The notes below the pieces were generated by a model. It saw only the letters and a program-made list of their open reading frames with translations, made no database searches and had not been told where the DNA came from. A stretch of DNA of 64,000 nt, taken from positions 5,956,924-6,020,923 of the forward strand of contig CM041198.1 of assembly GCA_023078555.1 (NCBI GenBank). The letters are read 5' to 3'. Source of the DNA: Ulva prolifera. Its lineage: Eukaryota; Chlorophyta; Ulvophyceae; Ulvales; Ulvaceae. Positions 47,334 through 57,871 of this stretch are shown here, in pieces; within the stretch, counting starts at the first letter, position 1, and each line of letters begins with the position of its first letter. Position numbers and translations under genes: made by a program.

Positions 47334-50300
47334 TCAGATCGCATCCCGGTACAGCGTGTTATCATACATCGCGAACCCTGAGTCCATCGTGAACGAGTCC
47401 GGGTTTGACATCGAGAAGACGTCGCTGAACTCCGACGCCGATGAGCGGTCCCGCCGGTCCCCGGCCCCGGCCACAGCGCCGCTGCGCCGCCCCGCATCCC
47501 CGCCATCGTCCTCAACCGAGTAGGTCAGACTCGACGTACGCGGGAAGAAGGTCCGGTGCGCGAGCGCGGCGGCCGCGGCGTTCAGCGCGGCGGGCGTCTG
47601 CGGGTAGCCCCGGCCCGGCACGGGGGCCCGCGTGGGGGCGGCCGGGCCGCCGGCGCGATGCTCCGGGAACGGCGCGGCGGGCTGGCCGAGGGTACCGGCG
47701 CGGGGGATGTGCGTGCGGGTGAGCGAGAGGGTCGGGCGGAGGGTGCGGGTGGGGGTGTGGGAGAGGGAGGCGACGGCGGGGATCTTCGGGGTGCGGCTGC
47801 CGAGGGGGGAGTCCGCCTCGGCGGCGGCCTTTCGCATCTTGCTCGAGAGGCCCTGCACCACACATCAGCCAGTGTGGCCATTGGCGTCGTGGCTGCGCTC
47901 GAGCCCACCCTGCCGCACGCGCCGAACACACTAGACATTGCTGGTGTGGTCGCCCTCCAGCAGGAACATCCACACACACCTTTGTCTTGAGGTCTCGTAG
48001 GGTCGAGTGGAAACGCCAAGATGCTTTCGCTGATGTCCAGAGTACAGAGCAGGTCATGTCTATCTTCCTGGGATGAAAGCCCCATCGGGTCATAAGCAGC
48101 CAATATCAACACGGGGGCGGCGATGGAGGCGCACGAGGTAGGTGCTCTCGAGGCGGGGCATGTCCCTGCCGCCGTCCACGGCGGCGGCGGCGTCGGCCTC
48201 AAGGTTGGGCGCGCTGCCGGAGTTCGGCAGGCGGCCGGTGACGGCCTTGCCGACGCGCTGCACCATGTGGCCGAGCACGGCCCGGTACTTGAGCACCTCG
48301 GGCTTGTAGAAGTACATCAGCGTCGCGTTGAAGAGCGTCATGAAGGTGAACACGACCGAGATCCAGCCGCCGATCTTCCCCGCCGACGCAACCGGCCTGC
48401 GCATCGTGGGCGCGCGTGAGTGGGGTGCTGCGGCAGGGGGGTGTGCAGAGCGTGCCCAGCGTGCTTGCACAGGGGCAATGCAATGCGGGCGTGCGCACAC
48501 GTCCGGGCCGCTGCGGCACGAGCTGCGCAGAGCGATCCATGCCGAGATGTCGCGAAAGTTGGTGCCATGACTGCCGATCGGGGGGGGCGTGCTGCCACAT
48601 GCGTGTGAGTGTGCACGAATACATCCCAGCAGGAGCCGGGCAGGCGGGCGCCGCGCCTCTTAACACTTCGCACAGCCGTCAGCTGCGTGACGCTCAACTG
48701 TCCAGCATGCTGGTGCGGACCCGACATGCTCAGGAGAGGTAGCTAATGGGAGCCGTGCTAGGCCATGCTGCGCCGTGCCGCCTCGTGTTGGGGGGCGCAC
48801 CCGAGGACGAGGTAGAGGTTGAAGGCGAGCATCGGAGTCTCGAAGATGATGTTCATGAGGTGCGTGCGCTGCGGCGCGTCCTCGAGCGCAAAGCTCGTGC
48901 GGATGCAGAGGTTCGCAAAGTCGACGGGCGAGGCGACGCAGAAGAAGAAGAGCGCGGCAGCGACACCGAGGCGCGTTTCGCTGTCAAACGCGAGCCCGAG
49001 CGCGACCGTGAGGTCGCTCCACAGGTCCATCGTGAACATCGTGTTGAAGATGACCTGCCCGATGCGTTTCGGCCTGCACGCCAGCATTCGCCGTCAGTGG
49101 CGGGCTCGACTCCATAGAACAATTCCGAATCAACAATTTCGGAGTACTCACTGAATGGCAGCGCATGAAAATGCTGCAAGGCGACCCGAGACAGATTCAC
49201 ATGTGCCCTTGAACCCACAACCGGACGATGGCACATGTGCCGATTGTTTTGGCGTGCACAAGTGCCTGCTTTGTAGACTGTGGGTAGTGCGTGCGACGTA
49301 CATTGCAGCATGCAGTGTGCTAAATCCCATGCATGGTGCCGGCGGAGCGGCTACAGCTGTGATACATGCATGTTTTGACCGCAGCTGCAACGCAGGCGCC
49401 TCAGCGCGACCTGCCTTGTGAAGCCTGAATGGCACGCAGCCTGCAATCGGCTCTGCACGAGTGGCTACAGGGGTGAACCAAGCGAGCTGGAGAGAACGCA
49501 CCAGTAGCTCGGAGACCAGACGGGGATGTAGAGGGGGGCCTTGATGGACCACATGGTGGCGGAGATCGTGCTCAGCGCGATCGTCGTCCAGAGGTCGCTG
49601 CGGCACCACGTCACCGACACCGCGAATGACACGGCGGCGGCGGTGATGCCGAGCAGGAACACGAACTGCATGACGCGCAGGTACCAGTGGCTGTAGTACT
49701 GTGGCTTGAGGTACGCCTCGCAGCGGTGGCCCTGCACGCATGGGCCACGCTGTGCGACCAGCAGCGATGGGCGTCAGAGATCCAACACATCACCCCGAAT
49801 TGGGCTTGAAGTGGTGCAACCGGCTCCACCACGCCAGTTGGGGCAGAGCGTCACCTGGCAGACGAAGACGCTGCTGCACAGGCGCCGCAAGTGTGCGGCG
49901 CTGTGCGGCCTCGACCCGCACCCTCCCACCGGAACAGTCACACATGCATGCGCGCATGGCCGACATGGCCTGCACAATGCGCTCAGGCCGGGGGCGGGAG
50001 CGCGCGCCTGCGTGCGGTCGTGCTGGAAGATCACGATCGAGTGCTGCTGCTTCTCGCTGCCGTCCCACAGCGGCAGCTGCGCCGCGAGGAAGTCTGGGAG
50101 CTCCTCATGCACCTTGTCGTCGTCGACGATGATGGCGTCGTCCTCGCCGCCGCCGCCGTCGACGTGCACGCCCCACAGCGCGAGGCGCTGCGTGATGAGG
50201 TCCGCGCCGAGCGCGAGCGTGCTGCTGAGCTGCAGGTCGAGGTAGCGGCGCGACGGTGTCGCCTTGAGCTTGCGCGCCGCGGCGTTCGCGTCGTCGGCCG

Positions 50301-51839
50301 CGGCCGCCGCGTCCGCTGTGCGGCCGTTCTCGGCGGCGCGGGTCATCAGCTCCGCGGTGTCTGGGTACAGGCTCTGCATGACATCGCACCCGCAGCGTGA
50401 CTTCCGGCACGGCGATGTGCGCCAGTGTGTCTGGACAACAGCGTAATGCACGATCCTGCATGTGACATCTTGCCTAGTTCGATTGAAATCCCATCCCCAG
50501 CACGCAGCGTGGAGTCCTCCGGGTTATGCTGAGATTGCAAAGCCGTTGAAGAAGGAGCCAAGGTGCATGCGGGATGTGCGAGGACGCCTAGGACACATCT
50601 CGGATTCATCCAGCAGCACAGGCAGCAACGGGGCCGCACCGTCGCGTCGGCGTCCAGCATCTGCACGTTTCCCTGCGCCGCGACAAGCGGCGGGAAGTCC
50701 CCCGGCTTTAGCAACCGCTCCTCCCTCCGCAGCGATATCTGCGCCGCCAGGGCCCGCCCCGGCGCGTTCCGCCGCCCATCGTCCTCCATGAGCTCCTCCA
50801 GGGTCATCCCCGACCCCTGAACACCCCCCTCGCCGTGCCGCGCACTGGCCGCCGCAGCGCTGGAGCCATCTGACAACGCAGCGCTGCCGGTCGAGTCCCC
50901 ATCGAAGAACCGATGCGGCCGGACCACCCCGCCTCCGTTCCCAGGCTCGGTCGCCTCCGCCACAGGCCCCCCTCCGCCGCCACCATGCCGAGGGCCCCCC
51001 GCCGGCCGCTGCTCAGCCACACCGGCTATCCCACCACTGCTCCCCATCTCTGAGCTGCGCGTGTAAGTGCCCAGTGTCCGCCACGTGCATCGGGGTCTCC
51101 GCAATGCATCGTGACGTGTGCTGCTCTGTGCTCGCTGTGGCGGCAGGGGTGCATCTTCCGAATCGACGTGCGCACATGGCGACAGTGGACAGCCAAGCGG
51201 CAACGCGGCTACTGTGGCAGCGTCGCCGCCGCTGGCCTCAGGTTCCACGACTGGCCTCCCCACACACGCATCAGACACAGCCGAATGCACAACCGCACTT
51301 GAGCCGCCTGGCTGTGTGCTGGGACAGGGTGTTCCTGGTTCACTGGACGAATCGGCGCTCACCGCCGTGCACCGCTGTGGACACCCATGTGGCGGACTCG
51401 CATGGCCACCGTGCGGTCGCTGATGGTCATCAACGTGTGATGCGAATCCGGAGCTCTGTAAGGCCTGAACCGGCTGAGCCAGCCTGTCCTCGAGCAGCGG
51501 GTCCCCTCCCAAGCATGCATCGCCGCCATCGGCGCTTGACCGGACTACCGATCTCGAACTAAGACGTTCGCCGATGCCGCGGCCTGGCCGATGCGGCACA
51601 GACGCAGTCGACAGAACCGCATCAGCGCCCGTGCAACTGGCGGCGGTGTGTGGGGCGTGCGGGGGAGCAGCCGATGGGCCGGACGCGTCGCTGGCGGCGC
51701 CGCCCTGGGACATCGTCTCCCAGGTGCACCCGGTGCTGGAGGGCCGGACACTGCGCTCTGCGACCGCCCACTGCACAGGCACGATCCAAAATAACCTTGG
51801 ACTGTGGAGAACCATGCATGCGATCAGACAAAGGGCCAC
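47334..51839 (-). CDS. Unidentified large polytopic membrane protein
   Basis: Seven exons join in phase: 51839-50640, 50373-49855, 49731-49502, 49073-48801, 48396-48135, 48067-47978 and 47852-47334, up to 1030 residues. I do not recognise the family. The first exon is Ser/Gly/Ala/Pro-rich and looks disordered up to SGMTLEELMEDDGRR and LLKPGDFPPLVAAQG. Exon 2 has TPSRRYLDLQLSSTLALG. At least five membrane segments follow, e.g. YLRVMQFVFLLGITAAAVSF, LWTTIALSTISATMW, LGVAAALFFFCVASPVDF, IFETPMLAFNLYLVLG and WISVVFTFMTLFNATLMYF. The C-terminus (exon 7) is again Pro/Ala/Ser-rich and ends with DSGFAMYDNTLYRDAI. Donors are GTGCGG, GTGACG, GTGCGT, GTGCGC, GTGCGC and GTGTGT. Exon 2 may contain a further unspliced intron. 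The start Met could be further downstream (METMSQGG region). It could be a receptor, transporter or channel; sequence alone does not say. Confidence 0.7.
49112..49195 (-). repeat. Dispersed repeat family 2, copy 4
   Basis: Lies in the intron between 49502 and 49073 of the membrane protein gene. It shares CATAGAACAATTCCGAAT and GCGACCCGA with copy 2 and has the same orientation relative to the gene. It ends about 40 bases before the acceptor. Confidence 0.75.
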
Positions 51840-51912
51840 TCAAACATGATGGAGCAAGACTGGCCAGACCGCAAATCCCAACACCAGAGAAGAGTGCACC
51901 AGGTTTGTGTGC

Positions 51913-51962
51913 TCAGTACATATCTGTGAAGTATGGTGTGAAGACATTCAGCTGCAGGGCGT

Positions 51963-51995
<33 letters not shown>

Positions 51996-53322
51996 TGTGC
52001 AACGTTGCAAGCCTGGCACAACATCGGCCAGCCCGGAGCTCCCAGAATAGAACCTTTACTCTACGTACGCTGCTTGCAATTGCTCTACGTGCGCGCCTTG
52101 CGGCCACGAGAGTGAGGTGCAGGGCGCACCAGCTTAGAGGCTCCTCTGTCGGAGCGCCTGGACGTGCGCCAGCCCCTGACTGGTCGGCGGGAGCGCCTCT
52201 TGTGCGCCTGCCCGATGACTGGCTCACCCTCCTCCTGCACTGTGGCCACGCCTTCAAAGGTACTGCATCGGCAACCATGATTTGTTTATGCTGGCATGCA
52301 AGCCCAGCACAGTGGCACCTACACTACGTGCAGCCGCTGCAGGCCCGATTGATTTTATGCCATGGCGGTTGTGAAGGGTGAACGGTGTCTTTGACGAGAA
52401 GTGTGAGAGCTCGGGGACTGCTGGTTCACGCTGCATCCGCCCGTCTACAGAGCATGGCGCCAACGAGCAGAGCGTGCATCAGATGAAGGGGGATACAGCA
52501 AAGAACACGAGCGCTGAACACACAAGGCAAGCAGCTTTGCAAGCGCACATTGATGTTGATTTCGTGAAGGGCCGCCGCGTTGGGCATGCGGACAAAGAAG
52601 CGGCCCTCTGGTGTTTCGTACAGAGCCAGGTCCTCCGCAGCGCACTTCTCGATGATCTTCGCTCTCACTGTCCAGAAGGCTGAGTCAGCCTCATTCCTGG
52701 GATCGCCTTCTTGCGGCGTGTGGTACATCGATGTCTGATGCGGCTGTGGGACTCTGGTTCGATGGACAGCAAGGATGTCCCATTTATTCTGGGTCGATGT
52801 GCGAGAGAATTTGCTGAACTGACCATCCCACAGCCGCATTACTGGAGTTCGCATGTTCATCTGGAGGGGATGAAAGTAGAAGGCGTCGAAGAACATCACG
52901 AGGAGGCCGAAAGCAAAGGCTACAAAGGGACCCCATGCTTCTTGCAATGGCTGTGGCACCAGCCTTGAGCCTGTCACAATTACAGATGCGTTGTCGCCCC
53001 ACCTGCACACGACAGCTGTTGTGTTCCAGTTTCCACATCGGACGCCTGGGACGAGTTAGAGATGTAGCAGTCGCAAGAATTCGCACCGGCATGAAGACTC
53101 AGTCGCTGACAGGATCCATGCGATAAGCAGCAGGATGATTGGAATGAAGGCCATTAGGATGCGAGAATAATACATATTCCACATTTGGAACTGAGCCAAT
53201 CGTTCCTTTCGACACTTGTCGGTCATCCATGCCTTGGGAATGAAGTACCGGCCAACAAAGAAGCCATGTTGTGTTTCACCAAGCAGGCGAGTTGGCTCGT
53301 CAAATCGGCTCTGCTCAGGCAT
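51913..53322 (-). CDS. Unidentified membrane protein with two transmembrane segments
   Basis: Four exons join exactly in phase: 53322-53087, 52963-52549, 52234-52130 and 51951-51913, giving 264 residues. The protein starts MPEQSRFDEPTRLLGETQHG. It has a hydrophobic segment ILMAFIPIILLLIAWIL in exon 1 and a second in exon 2 (WGPFVAFAFGLLVMFFDAFYF). A soluble part follows, rich in charged and aromatic residues (ENKWDI-like NKWDILAVHRTRVPQP, AEDLALYETPEGRFFVRMPN). Exon 3 is basic (HKRRSRRPVRGWRTSRRSD) and the last exon adds only 12 residues, LNVFTPYFTDMY. Donors GTGCGA, GTGCGC and GTGCGC match the rest of the locus. A run of 32 Gs in the sense strand lies just upstream of the last acceptor. No family is recognised, so function is unknown. 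The last exon is the least certain. Confidence 0.65.
51965..51996 (+). repeat. Poly-C tract (32 C)
   Basis: Uninterrupted. In the sense of the overlapping minus-strand gene it is a poly-G tract ending 13 bases before the proposed last acceptor; in the plus sense it follows GGGCGTGT, like the other tracts that follow GTG-type donors. Confidence 0.9.
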
Positions 53323-53990
53323 AATACGGTTCCAGGCTTCACACAATATCAATTACGCCCTCTTCAAGAGCATTTCGGCTCGTGGCCCGTTCACAACATG
53401 CAACGATTGCTGCTAGTGTCGACGCTGGCCTTATGACAGTCTCCTATGCCGCGAAGCTTTTCACCCGTTGGTGAGCGGTGAGGCTGCAAATTAAGCCTCA
53501 CTCGTCCTACTGATGTCTTGCAGCGTTTTGTATCAAAGAGGAATGCAGCTCAAAGCAGAACCGATTGCACCTGGATGCACGCTCAAGGCCACCCATCACG
53601 CAAGGCTCAAGAGCGACCATCAACATCAGACGCATGGGTCATACCCTGGAACGCCGTCGAGCATCTGCCCACGTTGCTGCGGATTGTGCGTCCGCCTCGT
53701 TCGTCAGTGGCGGTGGGGCATGTTGTAAACCAAGCAGCACGATGCATCGGGGAAATCTCAAGGATTGCACAGTACAGCACGAAGCGCCATGTGAATGTGA
53801 AATTGTAAGCAGGTCACACACATGAAACAGACTGACAATCGGGGGTAGACTCTTACACGTTGGATCTCAAGCCTGCGGGGGTCATAGGCAGGCCCAGGTT
53901 GTGCAGCGCTGATCACGGCACTCAATAACAAAGGATGTCTTAAAAAAATATGCATTAATTACTGTCCTGATCCTTGTCTTGGCACGCTAT
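53323..53990. other. Intergenic region, no gene recognised
   Basis: Lies between the start of the two-TM protein gene and the 3' end of the aminotransferase gene, both on the minus strand. Only short frames without motifs are seen. Confidence 0.4.
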
Positions 53991-55158
53991 TCATATCTTG
54001 TGCATCCATCCGTGCGCGTCTGCGTCCGTCATCTGCTGAATTCCCTCCAGCTTGGCCTTCAACCTCGCACCGATTGAAATGCTAGGAAACTCCCTGACAG
54101 AGCCTACAATCTTCGCATCAAGATGTAAATTTAGCTAGTGTATCGTAGTATCCAGTATGCTGTGCTTGTGATCCTTCTTTGCGATCAGCTCCGCAGGATG
54201 TACATTGAATCAGCCTGCGCACCTTCGAAATCTAGGCTCCTGCAGAAGCATACTCCCGCTGCTGTGCCCGATATGAACATCTCGTCTGCCTCCATTGCAT
54301 CAGCAACGCTCACGTCGTCCTCTGTGGCCACGTACCCTTCATCTCGAAGCAGCTGCAGGATTGACCTCCTCGTGACGCCTTCCAGGAACGCCCCCTTCAG
54401 CCCCTGAGTCTTCACCTGCTTGCCACTCACAATGAAAATATTTCCTGCAGAGGCCTCCTCCAGATGCTGGCCGGACGAGCAGTCCAATACCCACACATCT
54501 GTGAAGCCGGACAGCTTTGCTCGTCGCTGTGCCTCAAGCACCGCAGCATAGTTGCCCGCGCATTTGGTCGCTCCGACGCCTCCAGGCGCCCCTCGGTGTG
54601 GAACAGTGCCACCCAACAAGGCTGCTCCCTGGTCTTTCCCCTGCACCAACCACACAGTGAAGCCCATGCTGTGAAATGTGGATGTAGTGTCTACATCCTG
54701 CAGCTATACCCAACACATGTTCCAGGTAGACCAAATGTATGAACATTTGTCTACTTGTGCATATGATATGCACCGTGGAATATGCAACCTGGCTTGCCCT
54801 GTCTGTTCTCCATAGTGCTCAAGGCGACGTATGCTGTAACGCATTGATTGATCAGTATCCACGAGAGAGAAAAACAGCTATATAGGGCCCGATGCCCAGC
54901 CGGGGCGCCGTCCCGAGGAGCAGCGGCCGGAGGTACATCGCCCCAGCCCCCATCGGCGGCACCAGGCCGCGTATTCACACGCACCGTGCCCTTCACGGCG
55001 TCCATGAACGTCGCCTCCGGCACGGCGGGCATGCACGTGCGCGCCGCGCCGGCATGCATGCGCTCCGCGTGCGCCTGAGGCCGGAAGATGGCGATGTCGC
55101 CTGTGGCGGTGCGCTGCGCCTTGAAGCCCTCCAGCACCGCCTGGCCGTAGCTCAGCAC
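53991..55158 (-). CDS. Branched-chain amino acid aminotransferase, incomplete and frameshifted
   Basis: BCAT enzymes (fold type IV, PLP) interconvert Leu/Ile/Val and their keto acids. Recognisable blocks: the exon starting at 55158 (VLSYGQAVLEGFKAQRTA, IAIFRPQAHAERM, FMDAVKGTVRVNTR), then in another frame VPPMGAGAMYLRPLLLGTAP; exon 54640-54223 (PHRGAPGGVGATKCAGNYAA with the catalytic Lys, SAGNIFIVSGKQVKTQGLKG, LEGVTRRSILQLLRDEGY, ADEMFISGTAAGV); last exon 54103-53991 (LKAKLEGIQQMTDADAHGWM). Three oddities: a +1 frameshift near 54963-54967 between VNTR and VPP; the conserved YTF..YASPVG.Y segment between LGIGP and PHRG is missing; and the N-terminal exon(s) were not found. The two 3' exons join perfectly in phase with a GTGCGC donor. 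It may be a recent pseudogene, or the 5' part may carry a sequencing error. Family identity is certain. Confidence 0.8.
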
Positions 55159-55609
55159 CTGCACAAAAGTTGCTTTTTGTTTTTTCCCAGTTTTGTTTGC
55201 TCTTTCTTTTTCCCCGTGACAAACAGCCTCCCCTCCGTTGCCAATATTGCCATATGCAATCCATCGGTAGGCCTGGCAACAGTACATTGTGTTGAAAGGG
55301 CATCAGGCTGGCGAGGCAGGTAGCACTATGGGTACCGCTCAGCCACGCAGCTTTGCATGGAGTGACGGCGGTGGCATGTATCGGTGGAGTTCCTGACGCT
55401 GTGGCGCTACCTGCCGCTCCGAAACTTGGTCCGTGTGACCCAGCATCACGCTATCTGTTGCGCTATTGAGAGCCTGCATCCTGCCCCGATGCACCAGCTC
55501 TTCCATGCAGGCTACCAGCCCAGGGTGGAGTGTGTATTCGAGCTTCGCGCCCAGTGCTGATGTGGACGCACGTCGGCCTCGGGCGGTCGACTGGGCATAC
55601 CACACGCAT

Positions 55610-55741
55610 GTAAAGTAAAGTAAATCTAAATTTACTGAGCCGTATCCTATTGGACATTGACAACTCCGAGGTAACTGGACCACATATGCCGAAGGGGTAA
55701 ACCACCTGGAAACCCCCCTCAGACGACCACACGCAACTCAC
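55610..55741 (+). repeat. Dispersed repeat family 1, copy 2
   Basis: Same order of motifs as the copy at 35918-36040. Read on the minus strand, it is preceded at 55801-55820 by GTGGGTTCGATTCTG, a perfect tRNA-type B box, and it ends with TTTACTTTACTTTAC, a short tandem 3' tail. This is the structure of a tRNA-derived SINE. Confidence 0.85.
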
Positions 55742-55856
55742 AGGGCCTCCTCCTGTGCTAAGCAAGGTGGTCACGTACGGCATTCCCCAAAACGCACGCA
55801 GAATCGAACCCACGACCTCCTGAGACGGGGGGGGCAGCTTTTAATCCATCCTCAAC

Positions 55857-55942
55857 TCATTGGACATATGGTCCTGTAATTCAGAGTTGTCAATGTCCTC
55901 ATCAAGATACGACTCAGTAAATCCAGACTTACTTTGCTTTAT
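55857..55942 (-). repeat. Dispersed repeat family 1, diverged inverted copy
   Basis: Its reverse complement reads AAAGCAAAGTAAGTCTGGAT, ACTGAGTCGTATC, GACATTGACAACTCTGAATT and GGACCATATG, matching the start of copy 2 with about 75% identity. The two copies face each other about 115 bases apart. Confidence 0.7.
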
Positions 55943-57871
55943 ATTGGTGTTGACGAGCATGCACACCAGAGCTGCTGGGTCGAGGGGCAGAGGGGGGCGT
56001 AGTCCGTGATCCCGCCACGCCACTCCCCTCCAGCATCACATGTTGCGAGGTACATCTTCTGCACGCAACCTCCACTCGTGCGCATTTGACGGCACGCATT
56101 TGGTTACAAGCGTGCGCCTGGCATGCGGGTGGCTGCAGCAGTGTATATATAGGGACGTGAATGCACACGGGCAGATCGGATCACACTTGGCCAAACGTGA
56201 GACAGATCAAAGCCTAGTCCGTCCCAATCGATACCTTCATGAGGCCTGCAGCATTCCACGCAACAGTCTCAGGCGTACTGTTACCCCCCCGCTCCTCCCC
56301 ACTCCCCGGTGCATCGCTGTCAGCAAAAGTCAGTTCTCGAATCATCTGAGTCCACTGCGGCTCGAGCTACATGTGGCCTGCACTGGGGGAGATCTGGTGT
56401 GATGTACCAGCTTGAATTGATGTATGCCCCCACATTCACAGGCCCGCCCCCCACGTGGACAGGCCGCAGTACTGATAGTGGCACTGCAGTAGGCGCAGTG
56501 AGTTCATTAAACAGAGGCAGGTGCCACTTCGCGAGAACCTCATCGGTGGTGCGTGATGAATATCTAGTAATAACATTCAATGACATTCAAAGTTTGTGAC
56601 GAGACGACTGCAGCATTGCGCGCGTTACTCGATGCAACATGACTGGTTGTGGGACCACGAGCAAGGTGGCCAGATGAAACAGAGGTGACACTTTTCAGGA
56701 AAATGGTCTGTCCAGGGCCTGTGTGTCGATGTGCAATCGTGAGGTGCATACGGTGGCAGAGCCTGCACGCAGCGCCTGCGCAGTGAGCTACTTCGGGCCA
56801 CCTTCAGGACAGCTTCGCCTTGGTAGAGAGACTTGGGCGCTGGGCAGGCTCTCGCATGAGACTGGCGGCTCATGTAGCCGTGACTTTGGTAACTTCGGAG
56901 GCAGTGATACAGGCTCGCAGGATCTGTGTTTGCTGTTCGTGATGATTGTGGTCGTGAACGAGCCCAGGTGAGTGGGAAGGCAACTTCATGCATGGTGGCA
57001 GCACTGGAGCTTGCGCGCCAGCTTGCTTTGATGATGCAGACTGCTGTGCACAGCGTTGTGCTTTGAGGTGTGACAGGCTGGTTCTCGGAGATTCCGTGCG
57101 AGGCAGATAAGGATGCATGGTGATGGGAGCTGGAAATCCGATGCAAAAGTGGTAGAGGAAGCAGATGCTTAGGAATGCTGTGCCATCACATACAGCAAAA
57201 GCTATGGAGAGATGAAAACGATGGCATCACGGTGTCGTCATGAGATGTGTTATGCCATTGCGAAACTGTGCTTTGCTGTGAGCCAGATTCATTTAGTTCG
57301 AACATCTCTCAGTTGGGGCACCTCTGGGCATCGACTGAGCCACAGAACGTTGGTTCAGAGCTTGATCGAGCATGCCTGGGACTGCTTGTGGCATGTGTAT
57401 ACATGCACCATGTGCACATGATGGACATTTTCACTGTTGTGACGAACAGCAGGTACAGCACGGCGTCCCTTGTGATGTACCTATCGACACTGACTTTTTG
57501 CTGTAGTGAAGTGCACCCAGTGTACTGCAGGACTGCGGATCCGCATGAAGCTGTGAATAAACCATGGGGCATTGTGGATGCAACGACTATAATGTCATGG
57601 CTATATCATGTCCACGCATGAGCAATGCATTCTTTCAGGCTTTGGAAATGCTTTCTTTCAGGCTTTGGCAATGCTCGGATTGGCACGAGCACCACGAGTG
57701 CAGCTTCACCGAGGGTGGTGCTCTTGTAGCCATGATCACATCGGTTCAGCGGCGTGCCAGTGTGACAGCACGGGGCAACATGGAAGACAGATCCGCTAGC
57801 ATAATGCGCAACGCGTGGCTTTGGCAAATTTTGTGTGTGACTGCGTCACCAGTGGATGAGCACCTCGCGCC

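Larger units (their letters stand above)
55159..57871. other. Region upstream of BCAT and PBP, mostly unassigned
   Basis: Holds the promoter of the PBP gene (+) and should hold the missing N-terminal exon of the BCAT gene (-), which I cannot find. Family 1 repeats lie at 55610-55741 and 55857-55942. On the minus strand around 57440-57490 (ITRDAVLYLLFVTTVKM) and 57130-57200 (AFLSICFLYHFCIGFPAPIT) there are hydrophobic frames that could be membrane-protein exons. GGCTTTGGAAATGCTTTCTTTCAGGCTTTGGCAATGC at 57639-57675 is a short tandem duplication of about 20 bases. Confidence 0.35.

Noticed and set aside
55463..55813. Minus-strand frames containing VYPFGICGPV
   Set aside because: Translation of repeat family 1, repeated in the other copies; not a protein family.
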